A stretch of DNA of 64,000 nt from the NCBI RefSeq assembly GCF_015461835.1, contig NZ_JACOPX010000001.1, positions 372,001 to 436,000 of the forward strand, read 5' to 3'. The position numbers were made by a program, and so were the translations under genes. Shown in pieces: positions 9,294-20,401 of the stretch. Every line of letters begins with the position of its first letter. Within the stretch, counting starts at the first letter, position 1. The notes beneath the pieces are model-generated. The model saw only the letters and a program-made list of their open reading frames with translations. It was not told where the DNA came from and ran no database searches. Source of the stretch: Pseudomonas neuropathica (GTDB taxonomy: Bacteria > Pseudomonadota > Gammaproteobacteria > Pseudomonadales > Pseudomonadaceae).

Positions 9294-9359
9294 CGCATTC
9301 TCCAAAGCGCCAGGAACTACTAAGATGCGCCAATGTTTTCCGCTTGGCGAATTCCGACG

Positions 9360-10127
9360 ATGATACAGATCAGTGCCCTGCCCGCGTTCACCGACAACTA
9401 CATCTGGTTGTTACAGGATCACCGCACCCAGCGCTGCGCCGTGGTCGACCCGGGCGATGCCGCGCCGGTGCAGGCGTGGCTCGAAGCGCATCCGGGCTGG
9501 GTGTTGAGCGATATCCTGATCACCCACCACCATCATGATCATGTCGGCGGCGTCGAACGCCTGAAAGCGCTGAGCGGCGCAAAAGTCTACGGCCCGGCCA
9601 GCGAAAGCATCCCGGGGCGCGACGTGGCGCTCGAGGACAACGACACGGTCAGCGTGCTCGGCTGGGACTTCGACGTCTATGCGGTGCCCGGTCACACCTT
9701 GGGACACATTGCCTATTACCACCACGGCCTGCTGTTTTGCGGCGACACCCTGTTCGCCGCCGGTTGCGGTCGCCTGTTCGAGGGCACGCCGGAGCAAATG
9801 CACCATTCGCTCAGCCGCCTCGCTGCTCTACCGGAAGATACCCTGGTCTACTGCACCCATGAATACACCCTGAGCAATCTGAAGTTTGCCGCTGCCGTCG
9901 AGCCGGGCAATCCGGACATCGCCGCCCGTCTGGAAAAAGTCACTCAGCAGCGGCAAAACGGCGTCATGACCCTGCCTTCGACCCTGGCCCTGGAAAAGCT
10001 CACGAACCCGTTCTTGCGTACCTCTGAAACATTAGTTACACAAAAAGTGGACGAACGGGCAGGCGCTCAAAACCGGGCGCCGAGTGAGGTATTTGCGGCT
10101 CTGCGGGCTTGGAAAGATAAGTTCTAA
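9360..10127 (+). CDS. gloB: Hydroxyacylglutathione hydrolase (glyoxalase II)
   Basis: I choose the ATG at 9360 ([18 protein letters not shown]), which matches the family N-terminus and gives 255 residues. The metallo-beta-lactamase metal motif THHHHDH is at residues 55-61, with GHTLGH and [17 protein letters not shown] further on, and the C-terminal substrate domain ends with the typical [11 protein letters not shown]. It hydrolyses S-lactoylglutathione to lactate and glutathione, finishing methylglyoxal detoxification. It is read divergently from the methyltransferase gene with a 66-bp gap. Confidence 0.96.
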   Translation: MIQISALPAFTDNYIWLLQDHRTQRCAVVDPGDAAPVQAWLEAHPGWVLSDILITHHHHDHVGGVERLKALSGAKVYGPASESIPGRDVALEDNDTVSVLGWDFDVYAVPGHTLGHIAYYHHGLLFCGDTLFAAGCGRLFEGTPEQMHHSLSRLAALPEDTLVYCTHEYTLSNLKFAAAVEPGNPDIAARLEKVTQQRQNGVMTLPSTLALEKLTNPFLRTSETLVTQKVDERAGAQNRAPSEVFAALRAWKDKF

Positions 10128-10226
10128 GCCCCCCATTACTTGGTACAAAAATTCTGAATGGTTGACCGCAGGGGGTGCGCTTTCTAGAATCGCCCGACAT
10201 TTTTGCCCGGAACTTACTTCCAGCCA

Positions 10227-11690
10227 ATGTCGTCATCCATACGTAAGTCCGTCAATTCAGACGCATTGACCCGCCTGGCGCAAGCCATCGCGGTGGCTGT
10301 GTCCGCCACGCTGGCGGGCTGTTCCAGCCATGCTCCGCAGACTGAAGCGACCCATACGCCGAACATTGCTGCGCGAGCCAAGCAGAAGCCGATCTGGCTG
10401 TCCGAAAAGCCCAGCCCACAGGTTCCCCAGGACATCTGGGAACGCATGCGCCAGGGCTTTCAGCTGCAGGAAGGTCTCGGCGTCAACCCGCGCATCGAGC
10501 AACAGCGCCTGTGGTTCGCCAGCAATCCCTCTTTCCTCGAGAACGCCGGCGAACGCGGCAGTCTCTATATTCACTACATCGTCGAACGCCTCGAAGAACG
10601 CAACATGCCGCTGGAACTGGCCCTGCTGCCAGTGATTGAAAGCGCCTACAACCCGATGGCCTATTCCCGGGCCGATGCAGTCGGGTTGTGGCAGTTCATT
10701 CCGTCCACCGGGCGTTATTTCAATCTGCGTCAGACGCGCTTCTACGATGGCCGGCGCGACATCACCGCCTCGACCACGGCAGCGATGGATTACCTGACCC
10801 GTCTGCACGACATGTTCAACGGCGACTGGCTGCTGGCATTGGCGGCGTACAACGCCGGCGAAGGCACGGTCAGCCGCGCCATCGAACGTAACGAAAAGCT
10901 TGGCCTGCCCACCGACTACTGGAACCTGCCGCTGCCGGCGGAGACCCAGGCCTACGTGCCTAAGCTGCTGGCACTGTCGCAAGTGGTGCTGGCGCCGGAA
11001 GCCTACGGCGTGAACCTCAACCCGATTGCCAACGAACCGTACTTCCAGGTCGTCGAAATCAACCAGCGCATGGACCTGTCCAAAGTCGCTGCGGTGGCCA
11101 ACATCGACGAAGACGAACTGTTCCAGCTCAACCCGGCCTTCAAGCAACGCACCACCATCGACGGCCCTCAGCATTTGCTGGTGCCGACGTCGAAGGCGCA
11201 ATTGCTGACGGCCAGTTTGCAGACCATGCGTCCGGAAGAGCTGATCAGCCCGCGTTCGCTGAAACCCGTCTTCGAAGGCGCCGATCCGTCGGAAGTGGCC
11301 CAGCTCAAGCGTGCTTACCGCGTGAAGCGTGGCGATAACCTCGGCTCCATTGCCAAGGCCAACAAGGTTGAAGTCAAGGATCTGCAGCGCTGGAACAAGC
11401 TGACCGGCAAGAACCTCAAAGTTGGCCAGACTCTGGTCATGCAGGACACCACCAAGCGTGCTCCGGCTCGCAAGTCCGGCCGTGTAAACACGGTGATTGC
11501 GGCCAACAGCAAGAGCAAAGGCAAGGACGACAGCGCGCAGCAGACTCAGTACAAGGTCAAACGCGGCGATACGCTGTACGTGGTAGCCAAGCGCTTCAAC
11601 GTTGAGATGCAGCATCTCAAGCGCTGGAATCCGGGTGCGGGTAAAGCATTGAAGCCGGGGCAGATGCTCACGGTTTATCAGCCGCACTGA
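10227..11690 (+). CDS. mltD: Membrane-bound lytic murein transglycosylase D
   Basis: From the ATG at 10227 the protein has 487 residues with a lipoprotein signal ending in LAGC (lipobox), so it should be anchored in the outer membrane. The SLT domain contains the catalytic glutamate in LPVIESAYNP followed by ADAVGLWQFIPSTGRYF. Two clear LysM repeats follow (YRVKRGDNLGSIAKANKV and YKVKRGDTLYVVAKRFNV starts), plus a degenerate one before them. It cleaves peptidoglycan glycan strands to 1,6-anhydro-muropeptides. An intrinsic terminator follows directly. Confidence 0.95.
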   Translation: MSSSIRKSVNSDALTRLAQAIAVAVSATLAGCSSHAPQTEATHTPNIAARAKQKPIWLSEKPSPQVPQDIWERMRQGFQLQEGLGVNPRIEQQRLWFASNPSFLENAGERGSLYIHYIVERLEERNMPLELALLPVIESAYNPMAYSRADAVGLWQFIPSTGRYFNLRQTRFYDGRRDITASTTAAMDYLTRLHDMFNGDWLLALAAYNAGEGTVSRAIERNEKLGLPTDYWNLPLPAETQAYVPKLLALSQVVLAPEAYGVNLNPIANEPYFQVVEINQRMDLSKVAAVANIDEDELFQLNPAFKQRTTIDGPQHLLVPTSKAQLLTASLQTMRPEELISPRSLKPVFEGADPSEVAQLKRAYRVKRGDNLGSIAKANKVEVKDLQRWNKLTGKNLKVGQTLVMQDTTKRAPARKSGRVNTVIAANSKSKGKDDSAQQTQYKVKRGDTLYVVAKRFNVEMQHLKRWNPGAGKALKPGQMLTVYQPH

Positions 11691-11695
11691 CAGAA

Positions 11696-11725
11696 GAGCC
11701 CCTGAGATTTCGGGGGCTTTTTTTT
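11696..11725 (+). terminator. Rho-independent terminator of mltD
   Basis: The hairpin AGCCCCTGA / TCGGGGGCT with a short loop is followed by eight T residues, six bases after the mltD stop. Confidence 0.9.
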
Positions 11726-11757
11726 GGTTCGGATTTTGTGGCGTGCTTTAGATCGAT

Positions 11758-11920
11758 CCCCCTCACCCCAGCCCTCTCCCTCAAGGGGGCGAGGGGGAAA
11801 GGGAGCCGATCGGGGGGCTTTTCAAAACATGAGTTCGACTCGGTGTTGCACGTCGATGCATCCCTCCAAAACACCGCGATCAGTCCCCTCTCCCTCCGGG
11901 AGAGGGTTACGGTGAGGGGC
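11758..11920. repeat. MITE-like element, copy 1 (CCCTCACCC ends)
   Basis: This element has terminal inverted repeats: the left end CCCTCACCCCAGCCCTCTCC matches the right end CTCTCCCTCCGGGAGAGGGTTACGGTGAG in reverse. Its interior contains GAGTTCGACTCGGT and CCGATCGGGGG, shared with the copies at 27936 (inverted), 48711 and 52317. It fills most of the 300-bp gap between mltD and the peptide transporter operon. No coding function is seen. Confidence 0.8.
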
Positions 11921-12026
11921 TCTTCGCGCAAACGATTAACCCCGCATTAACCCGCATCTTTTTCCTGTCCAGACAAGCTGTTACTGTACGGCCCACTAAG
12001 CCCAAGCCGCCTGGATCGGATCTGAC

Positions 12027-13859
12027 TTGAAGCGTCCCCTCCTCCTGCTCCTGATCAGCCTGGCCTTGAGCTCAACCGCAAGCGCGACGATTACCGAAAG
12101 TCACGGTTATGCGCAGTTCGGCACGCTCAAGTACCCGGCCAGATTTACCCACTTCGACTGGGTCAACCCGCAAGCGCCCAAGGGCGGTACGTTGCGGGTA
12201 ATGGCGTTCGGCACCTTCGATACGGTCAATCCGTACACGTTCAAAGGCACCAGCCCGGTCACCACCGCGAATTTCCTCCAGTACGGCATCAATGAGCTGA
12301 ACGAGCCGCTGATGGTCGGCACCGGCCAGTATTCGCCGTCCGGTGACGAGCCGGCGTCGAGCTATGGTTTGATCGCGCAATCGGTGGAGTACAGCGAAGA
12401 TCGCAGCTGGGTGGTATTCAATTTGCGCCCGGAAGCGCGTTTCCACGACGGCACGCCGATCACCGCCTATGACGTCGCCTTCTCCTATCGAACGCTGCTC
12501 AAGGACGGCCACCCGCTGTACCGCACCGCCCTGCAGGAAGTGCTGCGGGTCGACATTCTCAACAAGCAGCGCATTCGCTTCGTGCTCAAGCGCTCGGGCA
12601 ATCCGCTGTTGATCCTGCGTCTTGGCGAATTGCCGGTGCTGCCGCAGCATTACTGGAAAGACCGCGACTTCAAGGCCACCACCTTCGAACCGCCACTGGG
12701 CAGCGGCCCGTATCGCATTACTTCGGTGACGCCGGGCCGGCAGTTGATCTTCGAACGGGTCAAGGATTACTGGGGCAAGGATCTGCCGGTCAATCGCGGC
12801 AAGTACAACTTCGATCGCATGGAAGTCGAGTTCTATCGCGACAGCGATGTCGCCTTCGAAGCATTCAAGGCTGGCGAATTCGACATTTACATCGAGCATC
12901 AGGCGAAAAACTGGGCCAACGGTTATAACTTCCCTGCCGTGCGCCGTGGCGATGTGATCAAGGCGCAGATCCCCCATCAGATCCCGACCCAGAGTCAGGG
13001 CCTGTTCATGAACACCCGCCGTGCGACGTTCTCGGACGTTAAGACCCGTGAAGCGCTGGGCCTGATGTTCGACTTCGAGTGGACCAACCGCGCACTGTTC
13101 AGCGATGCCTACAAACGCACCACCAGTTACTACCCCAACAGCGAGTTCACCACCTCCGGCCTGCCGGTCGGGCATGAATGGCTGATGCTCAAGCCGTACA
13201 AGGAACAACTGCCGGCCAAGCTGTTCACCGAGCCGTTCAGCCTGCCAAAAACCGACGGCCGCGGCATTCCCCGGGAAACCATGCGCAAGGCATTGGCATT
13301 GCTCGCCGAAGCCGGCTGGAAGCTCAACGGTCAGCGCCTGCAAAACGCTGACGGCCAACCGCTGCGGTTCGAACTGCTGCTGGTCAATCCGAACCTGGAG
13401 CGCCTCTACCAGCCCTATATCGAGAACCTCAACAGCATCGGCATCGACGCGCGCCTGCGCACCGTGGATCGGGCGCAGTACAAACAGCGCCTCGATCAAT
13501 TTGATTTCGACATGATCTCGATGACGCTCAATCAGACCCTCAGCCCGGGCCTGGAGCAGTGGCAGTACTTCCACTCCAGTCAGGTCGGGGTCAAGGGCAG
13601 CAAGAATTACGCAGGCATTGCCAACCCGGTAGTGGATCACCTGCTCGAACAATTGCTCGCCGCGCGCACCCGCGACGAGCAGGTCGCCGCCGGCAAGGCG
13701 CTCGACCGCGTGCTGCTCTGGCAGCACTACAGCATTCCCAATTGGTACCTCAATTATCACCGTCTGGCCTACCGCAACCGGTTGGCCTTCGTCACCACGC
13801 CGCCCTACACCCTGGGCCTGAGCGCGTGGTGGCTGAAGTCTTCGGAGAAAGATCAATGA
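12027..13859 (+). CDS. nppA1: Peptide ABC transporter substrate-binding protein 1 (YejA/NppA1-like)
   Basis: The start is TTG at 12027, giving a clean signal peptide (MKRPLLLLLISLALSSTASA) and a 610-residue periplasmic SBP family 5 protein. Family features include ARFHDGTPITAYDVAFSYRTL, PLGSGPYRITSV and [20 protein letters not shown]. It would bind short peptides for import through the downstream YejBEF-type transporter; in P. aeruginosa the corresponding NppA1A2BCD system takes up peptidyl-nucleoside antibiotics (recalled, not checked). Its stop overlaps the next start by four bases (ATGA). Confidence 0.88.
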   Translation: MKRPLLLLLISLALSSTASATITESHGYAQFGTLKYPARFTHFDWVNPQAPKGGTLRVMAFGTFDTVNPYTFKGTSPVTTANFLQYGINELNEPLMVGTGQYSPSGDEPASSYGLIAQSVEYSEDRSWVVFNLRPEARFHDGTPITAYDVAFSYRTLLKDGHPLYRTALQEVLRVDILNKQRIRFVLKRSGNPLLILRLGELPVLPQHYWKDRDFKATTFEPPLGSGPYRITSVTPGRQLIFERVKDYWGKDLPVNRGKYNFDRMEVEFYRDSDVAFEAFKAGEFDIYIEHQAKNWANGYNFPAVRRGDVIKAQIPHQIPTQSQGLFMNTRRATFSDVKTREALGLMFDFEWTNRALFSDAYKRTTSYYPNSEFTTSGLPVGHEWLMLKPYKEQLPAKLFTEPFSLPKTDGRGIPRETMRKALALLAEAGWKLNGQRLQNADGQPLRFELLLVNPNLERLYQPYIENLNSIGIDARLRTVDRAQYKQRLDQFDFDMISMTLNQTLSPGLEQWQYFHSSQVGVKGSKNYAGIANPVVDHLLEQLLAARTRDEQVAAGKALDRVLLWQHYSIPNWYLNYHRLAYRNRLAFVTTPPYTLGLSAWWLKSSEKDQ

Positions 13860-15697
13860 AACCGATCCGCGCCCTGCTCGTCCAGGCCAGCGGTTTGCTG
13901 TTCGCCGGGCTGGCTTTTGCCGCTCCGCAACACGCCGTGACCCTGTACAACGAGCCGCCGAAATACCCGGCCGATTTCAAGCATTTCGATTATGTGAACC
14001 CCGATGCGCCCAAGGGCGGCATCTTCCGTCAGGCCGGTTTCGGCGGCTTTGACAGCCTCAACCCGTTTATCAGCAAAGGCGTGCCGGCCGACGATGTCGG
14101 GCAGATCTACGACACCTTGACCAAACACAGCCTCGACGAACCGTTCACCGAATACGGCTTGATCGCCCGGCAGATCGAAAGAGCCCCGGACAACAGCTGG
14201 GTGCGTTTCTACCTGCGCCCCGAAGCGCGTTTCCACGACGGCCACCCGGTACGCGCCGAGGACGTGGTGTTCAGCTTCAATACGCTCACAAAAGAAGGTT
14301 CGCCACTGTTTCGCGGCTATTACAGCGACGTTTCCGAGGTAATCGCCGAAGATCCGCTGAAAGTGCTCTTCAAGTTCAAGCACACCAATAACCGTGAACT
14401 ACCGCTGATCCTCGGCCAGTTACCGGTGCTGCCCAAGCACTGGTGGGCCGATCGCGACTTCACCAAGGGCAACCTGGAAATTCCGTTGGGCAGCGGCCCT
14501 TACAAGGTTGCCGAAGTGAAGGCCGGACGTTCAGTGCGTTACGAGCGGGTCAAGGATTACTGGGGCAAGGACCTGCCGGTCAACCGTGGTTTCTACAACT
14601 TCGACACGATGACCACCGATTACTACCGCGACAACACCGTCGCCCTTGAGGCGCTGAAGGCCGGACAATTCGATTACTGGCTGGAAATGACCGCAAAGAA
14701 CTGGGCCAACGCCTACAACATCCCGGCGGTTACCGAAGGCCGCTTGATCAAGGAACAGATCGCCAACAGCAACCCCACTGGGATGCAAGGCTTCGTCTTC
14801 AACCTGCGTCGCCCGGTGTTTCAGGATGTGCGGGTGCGTCAGGCACTCGGTCTGCTGTTCGATTTCGAATGGACCAACAAACAACTGTTCAACAGCGCCT
14901 ACTTCCGCACCCGCAGCTATTTCGAAAACTCGGAAATGGCCGCCACCGGCCTGCCTGACGCCGATCAAGTGGCGATCCTCGAGCCGTTCCGCAGCAAGCT
15001 GCCGGCGCAGGTGTTCAGCGAAGCGTTCGAGAATCCGAAGACCGACGCCAGCGGCATGATCCGCGCGCAGCAGCGCGAGGCCTACCAACTGCTGCAAGAG
15101 GCCGGCTGGAAGATCGTCGACGACAAAATGGTCGACGCCACGGGCAAACCGGTGGTGATCGAGTTCCTGCTCGCGCAGACCGAATTCGAACGCGTACTGC
15201 TGCCGTTCAAGCGCAACCTCAGCGACCTTGGTATCGATCTGGTAATCCGCCGCGTCGACGTCTCGCAATACATCAACCGCGTGCGTTCGCGGGACTTCGA
15301 CATGATGGTCGGCAGCTTCCCGCAATCAAACTCACCGGGTAACGAACAGCGCGAATTCTGGATGAGCGCCGCTGCCGACAAACCGAGCAGCCGCAACACC
15401 ATCGGCCTGAAGGATCCGATTGTCGATCAACTGGTCGAAAACCTGATCAACGCCGACTCGCGTAAAAGCCTGGTGGCCCACGCCCGCGCACTGGATCGCG
15501 TGCTGCAATGGGGTTACTACGTGGTGCCGAACTGGCACATCAAGACCTGGCGCGTGGCCTACTGGAACCACATCGGTCACCCGAAAGTCTCGCCCAAGTA
15601 CGACATCGGGATTAACACCTGGTGGGTCAAGCCCGACGCAAAACCGGCAATAGAAGTCGAAACCAAACTGCAAGCCGACCCTGTGGGCACGGAGTAA
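13856..15697 (+). CDS. nppA2: Peptide ABC transporter substrate-binding protein 2 (YejA/NppA2-like)
   Basis: The ATG at 13856 overlaps the nppA1 stop and gives 613 residues with a signal peptide ([22 protein letters not shown]). It is a paralogue of the preceding protein, sharing the [15 protein letters not shown] and [15 protein letters not shown] stretches. Two binding proteins for one permease widen the peptide range. The longer in-frame extension upstream overlaps nppA1 and is not used. Confidence 0.9.
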   Translation: MKPIRALLVQASGLLFAGLAFAAPQHAVTLYNEPPKYPADFKHFDYVNPDAPKGGIFRQAGFGGFDSLNPFISKGVPADDVGQIYDTLTKHSLDEPFTEYGLIARQIERAPDNSWVRFYLRPEARFHDGHPVRAEDVVFSFNTLTKEGSPLFRGYYSDVSEVIAEDPLKVLFKFKHTNNRELPLILGQLPVLPKHWWADRDFTKGNLEIPLGSGPYKVAEVKAGRSVRYERVKDYWGKDLPVNRGFYNFDTMTTDYYRDNTVALEALKAGQFDYWLEMTAKNWANAYNIPAVTEGRLIKEQIANSNPTGMQGFVFNLRRPVFQDVRVRQALGLLFDFEWTNKQLFNSAYFRTRSYFENSEMAATGLPDADQVAILEPFRSKLPAQVFSEAFENPKTDASGMIRAQQREAYQLLQEAGWKIVDDKMVDATGKPVVIEFLLAQTEFERVLLPFKRNLSDLGIDLVIRRVDVSQYINRVRSRDFDMMVGSFPQSNSPGNEQREFWMSAAADKPSSRNTIGLKDPIVDQLVENLINADSRKSLVAHARALDRVLQWGYYVVPNWHIKTWRVAYWNHIGHPKVSPKYDIGINTWWVKPDAKPAIEVETKLQADPVGTE

Positions 15698-15701
15698 TCA
15701 G

Positions 15702-16775
15702 ATGCTGGCGTATATTTTTCGGCGACTGCTGCTGATCATCCCGACCCTGTTCGGCATTCTGCTGATCAACTTCGTGATCATCCAGGCCGCGCCCGGTGGC
15801 CCGGTGGAACAGATGATCGCCAAGCTCGAAGGCTTTGAAGGCGCCACCAGCCGCATTGCCGGCGGCGGTGCCGAGGTGTCGGTGGCCGGCTCGTCCTATC
15901 GCGGCGCGCAGGGCCTGGACCCGGCGCTGATCAAGGAAATCGAGCACATGTACGGGTTCGACAAGTCGGCCCCGGAACGTCTGTGGATCATGGTCAAGAA
16001 CTACGCGCAGCTGGATTTCGGCGACAGTTTCTTCCGCGACGCCAAGGTCATCGATCTGATCAAGGAAAAGATGCCGGTGTCGATCTCGCTGGGGCTGTGG
16101 AGCACGCTGATCATGTACCTGGTGTCGATCCCGCTGGGGATCGCCAAAGCCACGCGGCACGGCAGCCATTTCGACGTCTGGACCAGTTCGGCAATCATCG
16201 TCGGCTATGCGATCCCGGCGTTCCTCTTTGCGATCCTGCTGATCGTGGTGTTTGCCGGCGGCAGCTATCTCGACTGGTTCCCGCTGCGCGGGCTAACCTC
16301 GAACAACTTCGATGAACTGAGCTTCGGCGGCAAGATCCTCGATTACTTCTGGCACCTGGCGCTGCCGGTGACTGCGCTGGTGATCGGCAACTTTGCAACC
16401 ATGACCCTGTTGACCAAAAACAGCTTCCTCGACGAGATCAACAAACAATACGTGGTCACCGCCAAGGCCAAAGGCCTGACGCGCCATCGCGTGTTGTACG
16501 GCCATGTGTTCCGCAACGCCATGCTGCTGGTGATTGCCGGGTTCCCGTCGGCGTTCATCGGCATCTTCTTCACGGGTTCCCTGTTGGTCGAGGTGATCTT
16601 CTCCCTCGACGGTCTGGGCCTGATGAGCTTTGAAGCGGCGATCAACCGCGATTACCCGGTGGTGTTCGGCACCCTGTTCATCTTCACCCTGCTGGGGCTG
16701 GTGGTGAAACTGATCGGCGACCTCACCTACACCCTGGTCGATCCGCGCATCGACTTCGAAAGCCGGGAGCATTGA
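15702..16775 (+). CDS. nppB: Peptide ABC transporter permease (YejB/NppB)
   Basis: The 357-residue inner membrane protein starts [21 protein letters not shown], typical for DppB/YejB permeases. It has about six membrane helices, and the cytoplasmic EAA-type loop is in [21 protein letters not shown]. The insertion between helix 1 and 2 ([14 protein letters not shown]...) is characteristic of the YejB subgroup. It forms the channel with the next gene product and starts only 4 bp after nppA2. Confidence 0.93.
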   Translation: MLAYIFRRLLLIIPTLFGILLINFVIIQAAPGGPVEQMIAKLEGFEGATSRIAGGGAEVSVAGSSYRGAQGLDPALIKEIEHMYGFDKSAPERLWIMVKNYAQLDFGDSFFRDAKVIDLIKEKMPVSISLGLWSTLIMYLVSIPLGIAKATRHGSHFDVWTSSAIIVGYAIPAFLFAILLIVVFAGGSYLDWFPLRGLTSNNFDELSFGGKILDYFWHLALPVTALVIGNFATMTLLTKNSFLDEINKQYVVTAKAKGLTRHRVLYGHVFRNAMLLVIAGFPSAFIGIFFTGSLLVEVIFSLDGLGLMSFEAAINRDYPVVFGTLFIFTLLGLVVKLIGDLTYTLVDPRIDFESREH

Positions 16776-16776
16776 G

Positions 16777-17796
16777 ATGAACCTGTCCCCTCTCAACCGC
16801 CGCCGCTTCGAACTGTTCAAGGCCAACAAGCGTGGCTGGTGGTCGCTGTGGCTGTTTCTGGTGCTGTTCGGCCTGAGCCTGGGCGCCGAGCTGATCGCCA
16901 ACGACAAGCCGCTGGTGGTGCATTACGACAACAACTGGTACTTCCCGGCGATCAAGCGCTACCCGGAAACCACCTTCGGCGGCGAATTCCCGCTGGAAGC
17001 CAACTACAAGAGCCCGTACATCCGCGAACTGCTCAAGGCCAAGGATGCGTGGGTGTTGTGGGCGCCGATTCCCTACAGCTACCAGAGCATCAACTACGAC
17101 CTGAAAGTCCCGGCCCCGGCGCCGCCCTCGGCGGATAACCTGCTGGGCACCGACGATCAGGGCCGCGATGTGCTGGCGCGGGTGATCTACGGTTTCCGCA
17201 TCTCGGTGCTGTTCGCGCTGACGTTGACCGTGCTGAGTTCGATCATCGGCGTGATTGCCGGTGCTTTGCAGGGCTTCTATGGCGGCTGGGTCGACCTGGC
17301 CGGGCAGCGTTTTCTGGAGATCTGGTCGGGACTCCCGGTGCTGTATCTGCTGATCATTCTCGCCAGTTTCGTCCAGCCGAATTTCTGGTGGCTGCTGGGG
17401 ATCATGCTGCTGTTCTCGTGGATGAGCCTGGTCGACGTGGTGCGCGCCGAGTTCCTCCGTGGCCGCAACCTTGAATACGTGCGCGCGGCGCGGGCGCTGG
17501 GCATGCAGAACGGCGCGATCATGTTCCGCCACATCCTGCCCAACGCGATGGTCTCGACCATGACGTTTATGCCGTTCATCCTCACCGGCGCCATCGGCAC
17601 CCTCACCGCTTTGGACTTCCTCGGTTTCGGCTTGCCGGCCGGCAGTCCGTCGCTGGGTGAACTGGTCGCCCAGGGCAAATCCAACCTGCAAGCGCCGTGG
17701 CTGGGCATGAGTGCCTTTGCCGTGCTGGCGTTGATGTTGAGTTTGCTGGTGTTTATCGGCGAGTCCGCTCGCGATGCCTTCGACCCGAGGAAGTGA
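16777..17796 (+). CDS. nppC: Peptide ABC transporter permease (YejE/NppC)
   Basis: This 339-residue permease begins MNLSPLNRRRFELFKANKRGWWSLW, has a large periplasmic segment after helix 1 (about residues 40-130, with SINYDLKVPAP and LLGTDDQGRDVLARVIYGFR), then five membrane helices. The EAA loop is in RAARALGMQNGAIMFRHILPNAM. It starts one base after the nppB stop, indicating tight translational coupling. Confidence 0.93.
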   Translation: MNLSPLNRRRFELFKANKRGWWSLWLFLVLFGLSLGAELIANDKPLVVHYDNNWYFPAIKRYPETTFGGEFPLEANYKSPYIRELLKAKDAWVLWAPIPYSYQSINYDLKVPAPAPPSADNLLGTDDQGRDVLARVIYGFRISVLFALTLTVLSSIIGVIAGALQGFYGGWVDLAGQRFLEIWSGLPVLYLLIILASFVQPNFWWLLGIMLLFSWMSLVDVVRAEFLRGRNLEYVRAARALGMQNGAIMFRHILPNAMVSTMTFMPFILTGAIGTLTALDFLGFGLPAGSPSLGELVAQGKSNLQAPWLGMSAFAVLALMLSLLVFIGESARDAFDPRK

Positions 17797-17797
17797 A

Positions 17798-19408
17798 ATG
17801 AATCAGGACAATCTGATCGAAGTGCGCGACCTCGCCGTCGAATTCGGTTTCGGCGAGCGCGTGCACCGGGTCGTCGAAGGCGTGAGTTTCGACATCAAAC
17901 GCGGCGAAACCCTGGCGCTGGTCGGCGAATCCGGCTCGGGCAAATCGGTGACTGCGCACTCGATCCTGCGCCTGCTGCCCTACCCCATGGCCCGCCATCC
18001 GGCCGGCAGCATCAACTATGCCGGGCAAAACCTGCTGGGGCTCAGTGAGAAAACCATCCGCCACATTCGTGGCAACCGCATCGCGATGATCTTTCAGGAG
18101 CCGATGACGTCGCTGAATCCGCTGCACTCGATCGAGAAGCAGATCAACGAAGTCCTCGGCATCCACAAGGGCCTGACCGGAAAAGTCGCGACCAAGCGTA
18201 CGCTGGAGTTGCTGGACATGGTCGGCATCCCCGAACCGCACAAGCGTCTCAAGGCCCTGCCCCACGAGTTGTCCGGTGGCCAGCGCCAGCGTGTGATGAT
18301 CGCCATGGCTCTGGCCAACGAGCCGGAATTGCTGATTGCCGACGAACCGACCACGGCGCTGGACGTGACCGTTCAGCTGAAAATCCTCGATTTGCTCAAG
18401 GAATTGCAGGCCCGATTGGGCATGTCGCTGTTACTGATCAGTCACGATTTGAACCTGGTGCGAAGAATTGCGCATCGTGTATGTGTCATGCAGCGCGGTT
18501 GCATCGTCGAACAGGCATCGTGCGCAGAGCTGTTCCGTTCGCCGCAGCATCCGTACACTCGGGAATTGCTCGGCGCGGAGCCCAGCGGAGGCCCGGCGAG
18601 CAATAAAATCGGCGCGCCACTGCTGGAAGTCGAGGACCTGAAAGTCTGGTTCCCGATCAAGAAAGGCCTGCTCAAGCGCACGGTGGATCACGTCAAGGCA
18701 GTGGACGGTATCAATTTCAGCCTGCCTCAAGGCCAGACCTTGGGGATCGTGGGCGAAAGCGGTTCCGGCAAATCCACCCTGGGTCTGGCGATTTTGCGGC
18801 TGATTGGCAGCAAAGGCGCGATCCGCTTTGAAGGCAAGCAGCTAGACTGCCTGACGCAGAACGAGGTTCGCCCGTTGCGTCGGGAGATGCAGGTGGTGTT
18901 TCAGGACCCGTTTGGCAGCCTGAGCCCGCGCATGTGTGTCAGCGACATCGTTGGCGAGGGCCTGCGGATTCACAAGATGGGCACCGCCGAGGAACAAGAG
19001 GCGGCGATTATTGCGGCATTGAAGGAGGTAGGTCTGGATCCGGAAACCCGGCACCGCTACCCCCACGAATTTTCCGGTGGGCAACGGCAGCGAATCGCCA
19101 TTGCCCGGGCTTTGGTGCTGAAACCGGCGCTGATCCTGCTGGACGAGCCGACGTCGGCACTCGACCGGACGGTGCAGCGGCAAGTGGTGGAGCTGTTGCG
19201 TTCACTGCAAGCCAAGTACAACCTGACGTATTTGTTTATCAGCCATGATTTGGCTGTCGTCAAAGCGCTGAGCCACCAGCTGATGGTGGTCAAGCATGGC
19301 CAAGTGGTCGAACAGGGAGACGCGCAAAGTATTTTTGCCGCCCCCCAACATCCGTATACACAGCAGTTGCTGGAAGCCGCTTTTTTGGCACCAGCCACTG
19401 CGCAATAA
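17798..19408 (+). CDS. nppD: Peptide ABC transporter ATP-binding protein, fused double NBD (YejF/NppD)
   Basis: The ATG at 17798 is one base after the nppC stop and gives 536 residues. Two complete nucleotide-binding domains are fused: Walker A GESGSGKS at residues 43-50 and again near 320, with signatures LSGGQRQR and FSGGQRQR and Walker B segments [12 protein letters not shown] and [12 protein letters not shown]. Each NBD ends in the oligopeptide-type C-terminal extension ([16 protein letters not shown]). It powers peptide import. Confidence 0.95.
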   Translation: MNQDNLIEVRDLAVEFGFGERVHRVVEGVSFDIKRGETLALVGESGSGKSVTAHSILRLLPYPMARHPAGSINYAGQNLLGLSEKTIRHIRGNRIAMIFQEPMTSLNPLHSIEKQINEVLGIHKGLTGKVATKRTLELLDMVGIPEPHKRLKALPHELSGGQRQRVMIAMALANEPELLIADEPTTALDVTVQLKILDLLKELQARLGMSLLLISHDLNLVRRIAHRVCVMQRGCIVEQASCAELFRSPQHPYTRELLGAEPSGGPASNKIGAPLLEVEDLKVWFPIKKGLLKRTVDHVKAVDGINFSLPQGQTLGIVGESGSGKSTLGLAILRLIGSKGAIRFEGKQLDCLTQNEVRPLRREMQVVFQDPFGSLSPRMCVSDIVGEGLRIHKMGTAEEQEAAIIAALKEVGLDPETRHRYPHEFSGGQRQRIAIARALVLKPALILLDEPTSALDRTVQRQVVELLRSLQAKYNLTYLFISHDLAVVKALSHQLMVVKHGQVVEQGDAQSIFAAPQHPYTQQLLEAAFLAPATAQ

Positions 19409-19427
19409 CCTGAAAGAGGAGCAACAC

Positions 19428-20222
19428 ATGGGTTTTCTCGCCGGTAAGCGCGTACTGATCGTCGGTGTCGCCAGCAAGCTGTCCATCGCATCCGGCATCG
19501 CTGCCGCCATGCATCGCGAGGGCGCTGAGCTTGCCTTCACTTATCAGAACGACAAACTGAAAGGTCGTGTTGAAGAATTCGCCCAAGGCTGGGGTTCGAG
19601 CCCTGAGCTGTGCTTCCCGTGCGACGTGGCCAGCGATGAAGAAATCGCCAAGGTCTTCGAAGCACTGAGCAAGAAGTGGGATGGCCTGGACTGCATCGTT
19701 CACTCCGTTGGTTTCGCCCCGGGCGACCAACTGGACGGCGACTTCACCGAAGCCACCACCCGTGACGGTTTCCGCATCGCTCACGACATCAGCGCCTACA
19801 GCTTCGTGGCCCTGGCCAAAGCCGGCCGCGAAATGATGAAAGGCCGCAACGGCAGCCTGCTGACCCTGTCGTACCTGGGCGCCGAGCGCACCATGCCGAA
19901 CTACAACGTGATGGGCATGGCCAAGGCTTCGCTGGAAGCTGGCGTACGTTACCTGGCCGGCTCCCTGGGCCCGGACGGCACCCGCGTCAACTGCGTATCG
20001 GCTGGCCCGATCCGTACCCTGGCCGCCTCGGGCATCAAGAACTTCCGCAAGATGCTGGCCGCCAACGAAGCGCAAACCCCGCTGCGTCGCAACGTCACCA
20101 TCGACGAAGTCGGCAACGCCGGCGCCTTCCTGTGCTCCGACCTGGCGTCGGGCATCAGCGGCGAAATCATGTACGTCGACGGCGGCTTCAACACCACCGC
20201 CATGGGCAACATCGAAGAGTGA
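19428..20222 (+). CDS. fabI: Enoyl-[acyl-carrier-protein] reductase (NADH)
   Basis: The start at 19428 follows GAGGAG and gives 264 residues; longer in-frame starts lie inside nppD. It shows the FabI N-terminus [25 protein letters not shown], the catalytic Y-x6-K in [11 protein letters not shown], and the [13 protein letters not shown] loop that lines the triclosan site in this family. It reduces trans-2-enoyl-ACP in the last step of fatty acid elongation. It is 19 bp downstream of the transporter operon and ends at a strong terminator. Confidence 0.97.
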   Translation: MGFLAGKRVLIVGVASKLSIASGIAAAMHREGAELAFTYQNDKLKGRVEEFAQGWGSSPELCFPCDVASDEEIAKVFEALSKKWDGLDCIVHSVGFAPGDQLDGDFTEATTRDGFRIAHDISAYSFVALAKAGREMMKGRNGSLLTLSYLGAERTMPNYNVMGMAKASLEAGVRYLAGSLGPDGTRVNCVSAGPIRTLAASGIKNFRKMLAANEAQTPLRRNVTIDEVGNAGAFLCSDLASGISGEIMYVDGGFNTTAMGNIEE

Positions 20223-20237
20223 TCTTCGAGTAGCCGA

Positions 20238-20269
20238 TAAAAAACCCGCCAATCTGGCGGGTTTTTTTA
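20238..20269 (+). terminator. Rho-independent terminator of fabI
   Basis: The stem AAACCCGCC / GGCGGGTTT with loop AATCT is followed by a T-run, 16 bp after the fabI stop. Confidence 0.93.
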
Positions 20270-20290
20270 TGCCTGCTATTTCTTGAACAA

Positions 20291-20400
20291 CCCAAATCCC
20301 TTGTAGGAGTGAGCCTGCTCGCGATGGCGTCGGGTCAGCAACATTGATGTCTCTGGACCACTGCGATCGCGAGCAGGCTCACGCCTACAAGGGGATTGGG
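20291..20400. repeat. REPIN (two inverted REP arms)
   Basis: Left arm 20291-20324 and right arm 20367-20400 are near-perfect complements starting CCCAAATCCCTTGTAGGAG. The spacer includes AACATTGATGTC, which recurs in the elements at 27348, 62353 and 62490. Confidence 0.9.
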
Positions 20401-20401
20401 G

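Noticed and set aside
10257..11687. 476-codon open frame antisense to mltD
   Set aside because: It covers MltD exactly on the other strand and has no recognisable domain.
12072..13856. 594-codon open frame antisense to nppA1
   Set aside because: It is a shadow of a well-recognised binding protein; residues are Arg/Gln/Val-rich without family motifs.
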